From NCBI GenBank assembly GCA_900543165.1, contig UQQQ01000002.1, positions 62,001 through 126,000 of the forward strand: DNA of 64,000 nt, given 5' to 3'. The translations under genes were made by a program, and so were the position numbers. The stretch is from an uncultured Dialister sp. GTDB taxonomy: Bacteria > Bacillota > Negativicutes > Veillonellales > Dialisteraceae. Below the pieces are notes generated by a model that made no database searches, had not been told where the DNA came from, and saw only the letters and a list, made by a program, of their open reading frames with translations. Position 1 is the stretch's first letter. Each line of letters begins with the position of its first letter. Of the stretch, positions 33,975-42,975 are shown one piece after another.

Positions 33975-34060
33975 GTTGCTTGTGACTTGTGACTTGGCGG
34001 TTTTGATATGGGGGATTAGGCAGAAAAAACACTTGTCATTGACCGCCTTTTTGCTTATCA
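33975..34060. other. Spacer with reverse R3 tail
   Basis: TTGTGACTTGTGACTTGG followed by GGGGGATTAGG is an R3 tail in reverse. No gene. Confidence 0.45.
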
Positions 34061-34089
34061 TTGAAACTATTCGGCTATTAGTATACAAT
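34061..34089 (+). promoter_or_regulatory. Promoter of the U32 gene and mutS2
   Basis: TTGAAA (34061-34066), 17-bp spacer, TACAAT (34084-34089). An R3 tail lies between it and the gene. Confidence 0.65.
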
Positions 34090-34202
34090 AAGACGAGTTT
34101 ATTCATGGGGAGAGAACTGAGGTGAAATGCTCTCAGCAGAAATGCTGCGCCTATCACAAGGCCTCTTTCCCTCGGGAAGGGAGACTTTGCGATTTCTATT
34201 CC

Positions 34203-34231
34203 CAAGTCACTAGTCACCAGTCACCAGTTAC
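34203..34231 (+). repeat. R3 tail (AGTCACC units)
   Basis: AAGTCACTAGTCACCAGTCA followed by CCAGTTAC, ending a few bp before the U32 ribosome binding site. Confidence 0.65.
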
Positions 34232-34250
34232 TTTTCAAAGGAGAAATATC

Positions 34251-36662
34251 ATGGAACTTTTAGCACCAGCCGGATCTCCGGCGCATCTCATCGCGGCGCT
34301 CGATGCAGGCGCGGATGCTGTGTATCTTGGTGGGAAACGCTTCAGCGCGCGAAAATTTGCGGGCAATTTCTCTGATGAGGAGATGAAAGAGGCCGTCCGC
34401 ACAGCGCATGGGAAAGGCGCCTCGGTGTATGTGACACTGAATACATTGATCGGTGATATGGAGAATCAGGATCTCGCAGAGTATCTTCAGTTTTTGGGGA
34501 CGATCCCGATTGATGGACTGCTGGTGCAGGATTTCGGTGTTGTTTCCATGGCTAGGAAGATCGCTCCGCACATCCCGCTCCATGCCAGCACACAGATGAC
34601 GGTTTCAAATCTGGATGGCGTTCGTTTTTTAGGGGATCATGGATTCCAGCGCGTGGTGCTTTCGCGTGAGCTTTCTCTGGCGGAAATCAAGGAAATCACT
34701 GACCAAACGGATGTGGAAATCGAAGTGTTTGTCCATGGCGCGCTCTGCGTGTGCTACTCGGGGCAGTGTCTCATGAGCAGCTTCATCGGCGGGCGCAGTG
34801 GAAACCGCGGCTCCTGTGCGCAGCCCTGCCGCATGCCCTATGAGCTGGTGGATGATGCGGGCCGTCCTCTCGCGAAGGAGAAGGGAAAGTACATCCTAAG
34901 CCTCAAGGATATGATGGGGCTTCCTCGGATCCCTGACCTCTTGGCCGCACATGTGTCCTCTCTCAAGGTGGAAGGTCGCATGAAGAGTGCGGAGTACGTC
35001 TATAATACCGTATCAGCGTATCGAAAAGCGATCGATGCAGCGAAGCAGCATCTTCTGATCGATACCGAGCCGTTGAAGCTCGATCTGGAAGAGGAATTTA
35101 ACCGCGGCTATACGACGGCATATCCGGATGATACCGCAGGGCCGTCTATGATCACGGAGTACGTGCCGGGAAATCACGGCGTCGAGGCAGGACGCGTGGA
35201 AAGCATCGGGCGCGCTGCCTTTGTCTTTATAACAGAGGCAGATAGGCGTCTTGCGGATGTGACAGGTATTTCCTATGAGACAGAAGAAAGAACAATCGCC
35301 TTTATTCCTGTAGAACGGCTGTCTTCTCTGAAAAAGGGGAAATATCGCGTTCTTTTCGAAAAGCGTCCTCTCGCGCGTGCACATGTCTACTGGAATGTGA
35401 AAATACCGAAGAAGTCACTTGCGATGAAGGATCTGGAGGGGAAGATCCCTCTCTATCTCTCCCTGTCGGCGACTCCAGGGGAAGCGCTGTCTTTGACTGC
35501 TGCCGATGATAAGGGGCATGCGGTGACAGTTCTGTCCGATGTCCTCATGGAAAAAGCCAAAGCCCGTGTGACGAGTGAGGAAGAGATCATAAAGCAGATG
35601 GGCCGACTTGGCAATACATGGTTCACGCTTGCAGACATATCGGTATCCAATGCCGGATGCATGGTGCCGAAAAGCATTCTGAACCATTTGCGGCAGGAGG
35701 CGGTAGAGTCCCTTTGGAAAAAGCGCATAGAGGCACATGAGGCTGGCATCCCGCGCCCACTCCCTGCCCAGATGACGCCTGCTTTTTCGAGGGTTCCTTC
35801 TGAGGAGGGGGCGCATGTGACGGTCAGGACGACGCTTCTTTCTCATTTGAAAGAGGCGCTGGCGGCCGGTGTACGTCAGGTGATTTTTGGCGGCGAATCC
35901 TTCTCGCATAGGCCGATTTCATGGAAAGACTATGAGGAGGCGGTGCGTCTTTGCCATGAGGCGGGGGCAGAGATACTCTTCCCCACGCCGCGTGTGGTAC
36001 GAGAAAAATATCAGGCCAGAGCGCAGGCGCAGCTGCGAAAGCTTTTGACGCTCCTTCCTGATGGCGTGGTGCTGGAATATGCCGGAGCCATCGAATGGGT
36101 GAAGGGGGAGGAAAGCCTCGCTGTCTGGGCAGGACCGTCTATGAATATTTTCAATAGAGAAGCTGAAAAAGAAATCGAAAATCTTGGCTTTTCAGGATGT
36201 TTCCTTTCGCAGGAGCTGACGATCCCGCAGATCCGTTATATCGCGAAAGGATCGGATATACCGCTCGGGGCCTATGTCTATGGACGGACGGAGATGATGA
36301 TTTCCGAGTACTGCGCGATCAATGCGGTGATGGGAGATAAGGATAAAAAGCACTGCCCTATGTACTGCATGCGGGGGCGCTTTGCCCTGAAGGATGGAGA
36401 AGGACGCCGTTTCCCTATCCATACCGATGAATGGTGCCATATGCATATCGCCAACTGCCATGTTCTGGATATGCGTCCGTACTTTGATGAATTGAAAAAG
36501 GCAGGCCTTGCTGCGCTGACACTGGACGTTCGCGGAAATGAAGGTAGCATCCTCTCGCTTTGTAAAGATGCCTGCGATATACTGAGCGGCCGGAAAGAGG
36601 CCCCCGGAGCAGGCAGGGGAGACGATGTCACCCGTGGTCACTTCTTTAGAGGAGTTTTATAA
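34251..36662 (+). CDS. U32 family protein (collagenase-like peptidase / RlhA-like), long form
   Basis: 803 residues. The N-terminal U32 domain opens with ELLAPAGSPAHLIAALDAGADAVYLGG and carries the family signature EVFVHGALCVCYSGQCLMS with the cysteines C-x-C...C and a further GSCAQPCRMPY. A DUF3656-like region occupies the middle; the C-terminal third repeats a barrel-like U32 pattern with another cysteine group (CPMYCMRG). Some U32 proteins are RNA-modification factors (RlhA/TrhP, carrying Fe-S clusters) and others are annotated proteases; the cysteines favour an RNA-hydroxylation role. Start ATG 34251 has AAAGGAG. mutS2 starts on the base after its stop. Confidence 0.85.
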   Translation: MELLAPAGSPAHLIAALDAGADAVYLGGKRFSARKFAGNFSDEEMKEAVRTAHGKGASVYVTLNTLIGDMENQDLAEYLQFLGTIPIDGLLVQDFGVVSMARKIAPHIPLHASTQMTVSNLDGVRFLGDHGFQRVVLSRELSLAEIKEITDQTDVEIEVFVHGALCVCYSGQCLMSSFIGGRSGNRGSCAQPCRMPYELVDDAGRPLAKEKGKYILSLKDMMGLPRIPDLLAAHVSSLKVEGRMKSAEYVYNTVSAYRKAIDAAKQHLLIDTEPLKLDLEEEFNRGYTTAYPDDTAGPSMITEYVPGNHGVEAGRVESIGRAAFVFITEADRRLADVTGISYETEERTIAFIPVERLSSLKKGKYRVLFEKRPLARAHVYWNVKIPKKSLAMKDLEGKIPLYLSLSATPGEALSLTAADDKGHAVTVLSDVLMEKAKARVTSEEEIIKQMGRLGNTWFTLADISVSNAGCMVPKSILNHLRQEAVESLWKKRIEAHEAGIPRPLPAQMTPAFSRVPSEEGAHVTVRTTLLSHLKEALAAGVRQVIFGGESFSHRPISWKDYEEAVRLCHEAGAEILFPTPRVVREKYQARAQAQLRKLLTLLPDGVVLEYAGAIEWVKGEESLAVWAGPSMNIFNREAEKEIENLGFSGCFLSQELTIPQIRYIAKGSDIPLGAYVYGRTEMMISEYCAINAVMGDKDKKHCPMYCMRGRFALKDGEGRRFPIHTDEWCHMHIANCHVLDMRPYFDELKKAGLAALTLDVRGNEGSILSLCKDACDILSGRKEAPGAGRGDDVTRGHFFRGVL

Positions 36663-39014
36663 ATGAAACAAGATGTACTGGAAACACTGGAGTTCGACAA
36701 GATCCGCGAAAAGCTCGCAGAGCTCGCCCCCTCGCAGCTTTCCAAAGCTATGGCACGGACGCTCATGCCGTCCGTGGAGCCGGAGATCATAGAGAAAAAG
36801 CTCACGGAAACAGAAGAAGCATCGATTCTTCTGGAGCGCGAGATCACGACCCCTTTGGGGGAGACGCATGACATCACCGAGACACTGGAAAAGGCTGGGA
36901 AAGACATGATACTGATGGCGAAGGAATTCATTGATCTCGCCGCAACACTCGAAACGTATAAGAAGATGCATCACTATTTCGAAGGCGAGCGTCATCTGGT
37001 CTATCCTGCGCTCGAAGAGCTTGCTTCGCTCATTATCCCGCAGGAACAGCTGATTGCAAAGATTCATCAGGTCTTCGATGAGCATGGTGAGGTCAGTGAC
37101 CGCGCCTCCCCGCGTCTTTCCCGCATTCGCACGGAGAAGGAAATGATTAAGAATCGGATCCGCAAGACGATCCAGCAGATCATTCAGGATAAGGATCAGT
37201 CCTCCTATTTTCAGGATGCCATCGTGACGCAGAGAAATGGTCGCTATGTCGTACCGGTCAAGGAAGAATACCGGTATAAATTTGAAGGGATCGTACATGA
37301 CCGTTCATCCACCGGGCAGACGCTTTTCATGGAGCCGATGGTCTCTGTGCGCCTGAATAACGACCTCGCCGAACTCACAGCTTCGGAAAAGCAGGAAGTG
37401 CAGGAAATCCTCCGCGCACTTACCGAACAGGTGAAGAAGACACGGGAGGTCACGAAGAACAACTGCCACCTTGCAACCGAGTTGGAGTTTATTTTTGCGC
37501 GTGCGAAATTGGCTCTCTCCATGCAGGGGGTGAAAGCCATCCACTCCGCCCATGCGCTCGACCTTCGCCGTGCCCGTCACCCGCTCATTCCGGCAGATAA
37601 AGTGGTGCCGATATCCTTGACGCTGGGGATGGATTTCCAGATCCTCATCATCACCGGGTCGAATGCAGGCGGCAAAACCATCGCGATCAAAACAGCGGGG
37701 CTTCTATCGCTCATGAATCAGTCCGGTCTCTTCATACCGGCGGCTGAGGGCTCGATGCTTCCGATTTATAAAAATATCTATGCCATCATCGGTGACGAGC
37801 AGAGCATCCAGTACAATCTTTCGACCTTTTCTTCCTACATCACGCAGCTCACGGCATTTCTTTCTCATGCGGGGATAGAAGATCTGGTGCTTCTCGATGA
37901 ACTGGGCTCAGGCACAGACCCTGTAGAAGGAGCCGCGCTTGCACAGTCCGTCACCGAGTATCTGCAGATGCAGGGCGTACCCGCTATCATTACGTCCCAT
38001 TTCAGTGAAATGAAAAAACTCGCTTACGAGACGCGCGGCATCGAGAATGCATTTGTAGAATTTGACGAAGAGACACTGACGCCGACCTACCACCTCATCA
38101 TCGGCGTCGCGGGGAACAGCAATGCCTTCAGCATCTGCAAGCGACTTGGCATGCCGGCCTTTGTCCTCTCGCGTGCCAGAGAGCTGAAAGAAGGCTCTCC
38201 GCTTCATAATATGGAAGAAGTCATGGCAAGGCTGAACCGCCAGACGCGGGAAGTCGCGCATGAAAAAGAAGAAGTGGAAGCCCAGCTGAAGAAGGCTGAG
38301 GAAATACGGAACGAACTCAAGACAGAAACGGATGCTTTCTATAAAAAGAAAGATCAGATTTTAGAGAAAACCAGACAAGAAGCGGAGACTATCAAAAGGG
38401 ATCTTAGGAACCAGTCGGAAGCTATCATCAAAGACCTCAAGAAAAAGGCCTCTGCGATGGCGAAGGATGATCTCCAGCAGCATGTTTCCAAAGTGCGTGG
38501 CGCGATCGATGCCATGGCGCTCCCCGGAAGAGAAAACCGAAGAAATCCGCTTCCCAAAGAGCAGATCAAAAAAGGCACCTATGTCTATATCGATACGCTG
38601 GACAGTGATGGCACCATCACCAAAGTGGCGGGAAATAAAATCACCATCGCCTGCGGTCTGATGCATGTCACTGTGACTCCCGAGCATTGCTTCGAGACGA
38701 AGAAACCGGTGAAGAAGGCCAGGAAGCCGGTCAGTCGTCCGTTTGCTGCCCGGGGCGCGGCGAGTGTTCGTACCGTTCATACCACACTCAATGTCATCGG
38801 GAAAACAGTCGATGAGGCTGTCCCAGAAGTGGACCGTTTCCTGAATGAATGTTTCATGGCAGGCGTTTCGCCGGTGCAGATCATTCATGGCAAAGGGACC
38901 GGCGCACTGCGTCAGGGGATTCAGGAGTATCTTCGTACACTGAATTTCGTAAAAGAATTTCACGAAGCTGACTATAGAAATGGGGGCGCGGGCGTGACAG
39001 AGGTCTTCTTTTGA
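36663..39014 (+). CDS. mutS2: Endonuclease MutS2
   Basis: A 783-residue MutS-family ATPase without the mismatch-recognition domain. Core: ITGSNAGGKTIAIKTAGL (Walker A), VLLDELGSGTDPVEGAALA (Walker B), TSHFSEMKKLAYET. A long coiled coil (about 510-600) leads to a C-terminal Smr nuclease domain, LNVIGKTVDEA...HGKGTGALRQGI. MutS2 acts in recombination suppression and, in some bacteria, in rescue of collided ribosomes. Start ATG 36663 is directly after the U32 stop, with GGAG just upstream, so the pair is co-expressed. Confidence 0.95.
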   Translation: MKQDVLETLEFDKIREKLAELAPSQLSKAMARTLMPSVEPEIIEKKLTETEEASILLEREITTPLGETHDITETLEKAGKDMILMAKEFIDLAATLETYKKMHHYFEGERHLVYPALEELASLIIPQEQLIAKIHQVFDEHGEVSDRASPRLSRIRTEKEMIKNRIRKTIQQIIQDKDQSSYFQDAIVTQRNGRYVVPVKEEYRYKFEGIVHDRSSTGQTLFMEPMVSVRLNNDLAELTASEKQEVQEILRALTEQVKKTREVTKNNCHLATELEFIFARAKLALSMQGVKAIHSAHALDLRRARHPLIPADKVVPISLTLGMDFQILIITGSNAGGKTIAIKTAGLLSLMNQSGLFIPAAEGSMLPIYKNIYAIIGDEQSIQYNLSTFSSYITQLTAFLSHAGIEDLVLLDELGSGTDPVEGAALAQSVTEYLQMQGVPAIITSHFSEMKKLAYETRGIENAFVEFDEETLTPTYHLIIGVAGNSNAFSICKRLGMPAFVLSRARELKEGSPLHNMEEVMARLNRQTREVAHEKEEVEAQLKKAEEIRNELKTETDAFYKKKDQILEKTRQEAETIKRDLRNQSEAIIKDLKKKASAMAKDDLQQHVSKVRGAIDAMALPGRENRRNPLPKEQIKKGTYVYIDTLDSDGTITKVAGNKITIACGLMHVTVTPEHCFETKKPVKKARKPVSRPFAARGAASVRTVHTTLNVIGKTVDEAVPEVDRFLNECFMAGVSPVQIIHGKGTGALRQGIQEYLRTLNFVKEFHEADYRNGGAGVTEVFF

Positions 39015-39027
39015 GCGGTTGCCTCAT

Positions 39028-39131
39028 TTAACCCTTGGGGCGGCGCCTACAAATAAGAAGCGCCGCAGAGTATAAATAGCGGCAATGCCCGAAGAGGGTA
39101 TTTACTCACTAGTCACCAGTCACAAGTCACT
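39028..39131 (+). repeat. R2 module followed by R3 tail
   Basis: TTAACCCTTGGGGCGGCGCC, AAGCGCCGCAGAGTATAAAT and GGCAATGCCCGAAG (to about 39095), then CTCACTAGTCACCAGTCACA (39105-39124). R2 followed by R3 is also the order at 59598-59784. Confidence 0.65.
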
Positions 39132-39183
39132 TGAGACACTTAGTCCTTGGGCACTCTCCCTGCTTTCAAACTTCACTCCCAAA

Positions 39184-39206
39184 CGAGCCTTTCCGGCTCG
39201 TTTTTT
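39184..39206 (+). terminator. Terminator of U32-mutS2
   Basis: CGAGCC / GGCTCG hairpin followed by six T. Confidence 0.85.
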
Positions 39207-39216
39207 GCGTTATATT

Positions 39217-39245
39217 TTGCACTGGATAAAGGAACGTGATAAAAT
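39217..39245 (+). promoter_or_regulatory. Promoter of xpt
   Basis: TTGCAC (39217-39222), 17-bp spacer, TAAAAT (39240-39245), about 65 bp before the start. No purine riboswitch aptamer is seen in this short leader. Confidence 0.65.
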
Positions 39246-39310
39246 CGGTAAAATATTTTTGTCAGCACGGTTCAGCTTGGCAGGCCGTGAGTGAAATGAG
39301 GAGGAGTATC

Positions 39311-39895
39311 GTGGGCGAGCTCAATTTACTGCAGAAGAAAATTATGAAAGACGGCGTCATCAAAGCGGGAAATGTACTCAAGGTCGACAGCTTCCTGAAC
39401 TATCAGATCGATGTCCCTTTCATCAGCGAACTGGGGAAGGAGTTCAAGAAACTTTTTGGTGACCGCCAGGTGGATAAGATCCTGACCATCGAAGCGTCCG
39501 GTATCGGCATTGCCTGTCTCACTGCAGTATATTTCGGTGTTCCGGTCCTCTTTGCCCAAAAGTCGGCAGGCAGCAATATGGATAAGGATGTCTATGCGAC
39601 CGAAGTGAAGTCCTTCACGCATAATAAAGTGAATCATGTCGTAGCCTCCAAGAAATATCTGAATGCCGGTGAACACATCCTCATCATGGATGATTTTCTG
39701 GCAAACGGCTGCGCTGTGCAGGGGCTGATCGACCTTGTCAAACAGGCCGGCGGTATCGTAGAAGGTGTCGGTATCTGTATTGAGAAAGGATTTCAGGGCG
39801 GCGGTGATGAGCTCCGTGCATCCGGTGTCGATGTGAAATCGTTGGCTATTATCGAAAAGATGGATGCAGAAACAGGCTCTATTACTTTTAGATAA
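39311..39895 (+). CDS. xpt: Xanthine phosphoribosyltransferase
   Basis: A 194-residue type I phosphoribosyltransferase converting xanthine and PRPP to XMP for purine salvage. It matches the Xpt family throughout: LKVDSFLNYQIDVPF near the N-terminus, ILTIEASGIGIAC, and the PRPP loop ILIMDDFLANGCAVQGL. The chosen start is GTG 39311, 6 bp after GAGGAGG (39298-39304) and aligned with the family N-terminus; ATG 39296 would overlap the ribosome binding site. Followed by a broken nucleobase permease gene, the usual xpt partner. Confidence 0.93.
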   Translation: MGELNLLQKKIMKDGVIKAGNVLKVDSFLNYQIDVPFISELGKEFKKLFGDRQVDKILTIEASGIGIACLTAVYFGVPVLFAQKSAGSNMDKDVYATEVKSFTHNKVNHVVASKKYLNAGEHILIMDDFLANGCAVQGLIDLVKQAGGIVEGVGICIEKGFQGGGDELRASGVDVKSLAIIEKMDAETGSITFR

Positions 39896-39962
39896 TGTGC
39901 GAAGATGCAAAGCAGTGAATTTATGTAGGGATTCCAATATTTATTACAGTTAGGAGTGTATT

Positions 39963-41267
39963 GTGGAAAAAGATCCGATTTATGAACCCAATGGGAAAAT
40001 CACAATCAGAAAAGCGGTTCCTTTTCGGACTGCAGCATGTACTTGCCATGTTCGTGGCCAATATTGCGCCGATCCTCATCGTAGACGGTGCTGTCAAAAT
40101 GGATCCGGCGGAGTCGGCTGCACTCGTGCAGTCTGCGATGATCGTCGCTGGCATCGGTTCTCTTCTCCAGCTTTTCCCGATCTGGCGTTTTGGTAGCGGT
40201 CTGCCGATCATCATGGGAATCAGCTTCACCTTCGTTTCCGTGGCCTGCATCATCGGTACCAAGTATGGCTATGGTGCAGTCCTTGGTGCTGCGCTCATCG
40301 GCGGTATATTGGAAGGCATCCTTGGCCTTGGCGCCTCTTGGTGGAGGAAATTTGTCCCGCCGATCGTGTCTGCGTCCGTCGTGATGGCCATCGGTTTCTC
40401 CCTGCTTCCCATCGGGGCCAATTCTTTTGGCGGCGGCTTTGGTAATCCCAATTTTGGCGCCCAGAATTACCTGATTGTCGGTACTATCACGCTTGTCGCC
40501 TGCCTTGCGTGGAATCTCAAAGCCCACTCTTTCTATAAGCAGCTTTCCGTCCTCTTCGGGCTTGTCGTTGGCTATATCGCCGCGTACTGCTTCGGCATGG
40601 TCGATCTGTCTCGTCTGACGGAAGTCCCGCTCATTTCCCTTCCCGGGATCATGCCGATTTCTTTGGAATTCCATGGAGATGCGATTTTCTCCTTCTTCCT
40701 GATTTTCCTCGTCTCGGCAACAGAAACGCTAGGGGATACCAGTGCTCTTGCCATGACGGGATACGGCCGTCAGGCGACGAAGCCGTGAAGTCTCCGGCTC
40801 CATCGCCGTCGATGGCTTCGTGAGCTCGCTGTCTTCCCTTTTCGGCTGCATGCCGATCACATCCTTCAGCCAGAATGTCGGTCTTGTCGCTATGACCAAG
40901 GTCGTAAACCGTAAGGCTATCGGCACTTATGATTCTGGCTGGCATCATCCCCGGCCTCGGCGTCATTCTGGCGTCCCTTCCGGATGCCGTTCTCGGCGGC
41001 TGCACGCTCATGATGTTCGGATCTATCGTCGTCTCCGGTGTTCGTATGCTCGGAGAATGCGGTTACTCGCAGAGAAATATGAGCATTGCTGCCCTCTCTC
41101 TCAGCATTGGTCTCGGTTTCACACAGACCCCGCAGATTTTCCATATCTTCCCGGAACTCTTCCGCAGTGTTTTTGCAGAAAACTGTGTGGCTGTGGTCTT
41201 CGTTGTCGCTATTATTCTGAACATCGTCTTCCCCAAAGAAGAAAAGGAAAATCTGATTGTAGAATAA
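39963..41267 (+). pseudogene. Nucleobase (xanthine/uracil) permease, NCS2 family, broken by three frameshifts
   Basis: A complete NCS2 permease can be read only by changing frame three times. It starts at GTG 39963 (AGGAG at 39952-39956) with MEKDPIYEPNGKITIRKAVP. It moves to the next frame at the TTTT of about 40019-40022 (GLQHVLAMFVANIAP continues), again at about 40783-40787 after GYGRQAT (NREVSGS continues), and again at about 40922-40928 after NRKAIG, where two or three residues also seem lost before MILAGIIPG. Each step is a net +1. About 430 residues and 12 membrane segments would be restored. As written no functional transporter is made. Real decay is likely, since neighbouring genes are intact, but sequencing error is not excluded. 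Confidence 0.85.
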
Positions 41268-41280
41268 TCGAATTTAGAAA

Positions 41281-41314
41281 AGCCGTCTGGTCTTTGAGTC
41301 CAGGCGGCTTTTTG
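41281..41314 (+). terminator. Terminator after the permease pseudogene
   Basis: AAGCCGTCTGG / CCAGGCGGCTT hairpin with T5. Confidence 0.88.
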
Positions 41315-41497
41315 CAGGTAGGAAGAGGTTCATCTGTCACCTTTCCCAATTCAGCTTTTTTCAAACCTACCCTTCCGTTTTACAGGCGGATTCTCATTTA
41401 AAATCAAACATAAAAAATGTTTAGATATACTATTGCGGGGTTCCTTGAAAATGCACTGATTTCCTTGAGAATATCAGTACAAAATGGTGCAAAAAAC
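41315..41497. other. A+T-rich spacer, no gene
   Basis: Contains an imperfect pair ACTGATTTCC...GAATATCAGT (about 41455-41479) upstream of the next promoter, possibly an operator. Nothing else recognised. Confidence 0.3.
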
Positions 41498-41526
41498 TTG
41501 ACCAAAACCGGCTTGGGCGATATAGT
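41498..41526 (+). promoter_or_regulatory. Promoter of the 128-residue protein gene
   Basis: TTGACC (41498-41503), 17-bp spacer, TATAGT (41521-41526), 41 bp before the start codon. Confidence 0.7.
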
Positions 41527-41566
41527 TAAATACAGTGGATAATTATAAAATCGAATAGGTGATAAA

Positions 41567-41953
41567 ATGTTTAATTTACCAGAAAAATATGTCATGATTG
41601 ACGGTTTCAAAATTCCTGCAGACAAAGGCGAAGAGTACAAGCGTCTTCGCGACAGTATGGCGAAGGAAGCAGATAAGTTTTTCCATACCTTCTGTGAAGA
41701 AGTGAAGAAGCAGAAGCTGGTGGACATCCTTGGCGAAGGCATCGTCGGCTATTCTTCGACCGGGGAAATGCTGGCAAGAATTTCCCTCGATCCGTTTGAG
41801 CTGTCTGCGCTGAACGTAGCAAAACAGAGAAAGAAGCTGCATGAATATATGCTTGCGACCAATGGCTACGATGATGATGATTATCAGCAGCTCCTGAAGG
41901 AATTCAAGGAACGTCAGGCGGAAAGAAAAGCAGCCAAAGAGAAAAAAGCGTAA
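41567..41953 (+). CDS. Hypothetical protein, charged, 128 residues
   Basis: Not recognised. It is a soluble, highly charged, probably mostly helical protein with no signal peptide or membrane segment. The middle reads VDILGEGIVGYSSTGEMLARISLDPFEL, possibly a small beta hairpin; the C-terminal 30 residues are Lys/Glu/Arg/Ala-rich and likely a free helix. It has its own good promoter and codon use like its neighbours, so it is very likely expressed. The ribosome binding site is weak (AGGTGA). It lies between a purine-salvage locus and fakB. Confidence 0.7.
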   Translation: MFNLPEKYVMIDGFKIPADKGEEYKRLRDSMAKEADKFFHTFCEEVKKQKLVDILGEGIVGYSSTGEMLARISLDPFELSALNVAKQRKKLHEYMLATNGYDDDDYQQLLKEFKERQAERKAAKEKKA

Positions 41954-42126
41954 TGCGTTTCAGTGCGTCCATGCATTTGGCTGGCATGGATGTGCTTGAT
42001 ATGAGAAATGCATTGTGACCTTGCGTAGACACAGAGAATAATATGTCATTTCGCTCATGATGCATCTTACACAGGATGCCAGCTCTTAACTGCTAACATA
42101 ATAACAATAGGAAGGAACATACTGCT

Positions 42127-42960
42127 ATGATTCATTTGATTCTGGACAGTACCTCCGGCGTCGGTGCAGATTTTCTAGCCCTTCACCCGAATGTACACTG
42201 TATTTCCCTGACCATTGAAATGGGAGAGAATTACGTACCGGAAAGCGAGGCGACCATCAAGGCTGTCATCGATTATTCCGAAGCGACGAAGAAATCGGTC
42301 CCTACGAGTCAGCCCAGTACCGGTGATTTTCTGAAGATGTTCTCCGATATTCCTGCCGAAGACCCGATCATCGTGCTCTGTCTTTGCTCCACCATCAGCG
42401 GCACGTACAACGGGGCGCTTTTGGCTGCCCGACAGTCGGGACGCAAGAATATCACGGTCATCAATACGAGAACGACGGCGATCGGCATGATCCATCTGCT
42501 CAAAGATGGTCTGGATATGATCGAGAAGGGGTTTTCGTATGAGGAAATCGCGAAAGCGCTCGAAGAAGCCTCGATGCGGACGGGACTCACCGTCGCACTC
42601 GATACCATCGACTATCTGAAGCGCGGAGGGCGCATCAGGAAGGCTGCCGGCCTCATCGGAAGTATTCTCAAGATCAAGCCGGTGATTTACCTGAATGAAA
42701 ACAATGAAGTAGATGCTTTGGGGAAGGTGCGCACGACAAAAAAAGCAAATGCGCTCATGATCGATTATCTGAAAAAACAGGAGCCGCTCAAGAGACTCGG
42801 CATCGTACACATCGAAAATGAAGCCGGAGCGAAAGTGCTCTATGACAAAGCGAAGGAAATGTATCCGGACATGGACATTACACTCACGACGGCGACCCCG
42901 GTTCTGACAGCCTATCTGGGACCTGGTCTTACTGGATTCATTTTTGAAAGAGCCAAATAA
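42127..42960 (+). CDS. DegV family fatty-acid-binding protein (FakB-like)
   Basis: A 277-residue DegV/EDD-fold protein. Family marks: an N-terminal DSTSGV, SQPSTGDF, the loop CLCSTISGTYNGA, and the C-terminal GPGLTGFIF. In Staphylococcus, FakB proteins bind a fatty acid and present it to the kinase FakA. The next gene encodes a FakA-like kinase and starts on the following base, so a FakB-FakA pair feeding exogenous fatty acids to phospholipid synthesis is the most economical reading. Start ATG 42127 follows GGAAGGAA. Confidence 0.9.
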   Translation: MIHLILDSTSGVGADFLALHPNVHCISLTIEMGENYVPESEATIKAVIDYSEATKKSVPTSQPSTGDFLKMFSDIPAEDPIIVLCLCSTISGTYNGALLAARQSGRKNITVINTRTTAIGMIHLLKDGLDMIEKGFSYEEIAKALEEASMRTGLTVALDTIDYLKRGGRIRKAAGLIGSILKIKPVIYLNENNEVDALGKVRTTKKANALMIDYLKKQEPLKRLGIVHIENEAGAKVLYDKAKEMYPDMDITLTTATPVLTAYLGPGLTGFIFERAK

Positions 42961-42975
42961 ATGGGGGAGAGAATG

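Noticed and set aside
39246..39310. Purine riboswitch upstream of xpt
   Set aside because: The space between promoter and start codon is about 65 nt and the conserved junction sequences of the purine aptamer are not present.
40820..41401. Separate small membrane protein downstream of the permease fragment
   Set aside because: It is the middle part of the same NCS2 permease in another frame, so it was merged into the pseudogene.
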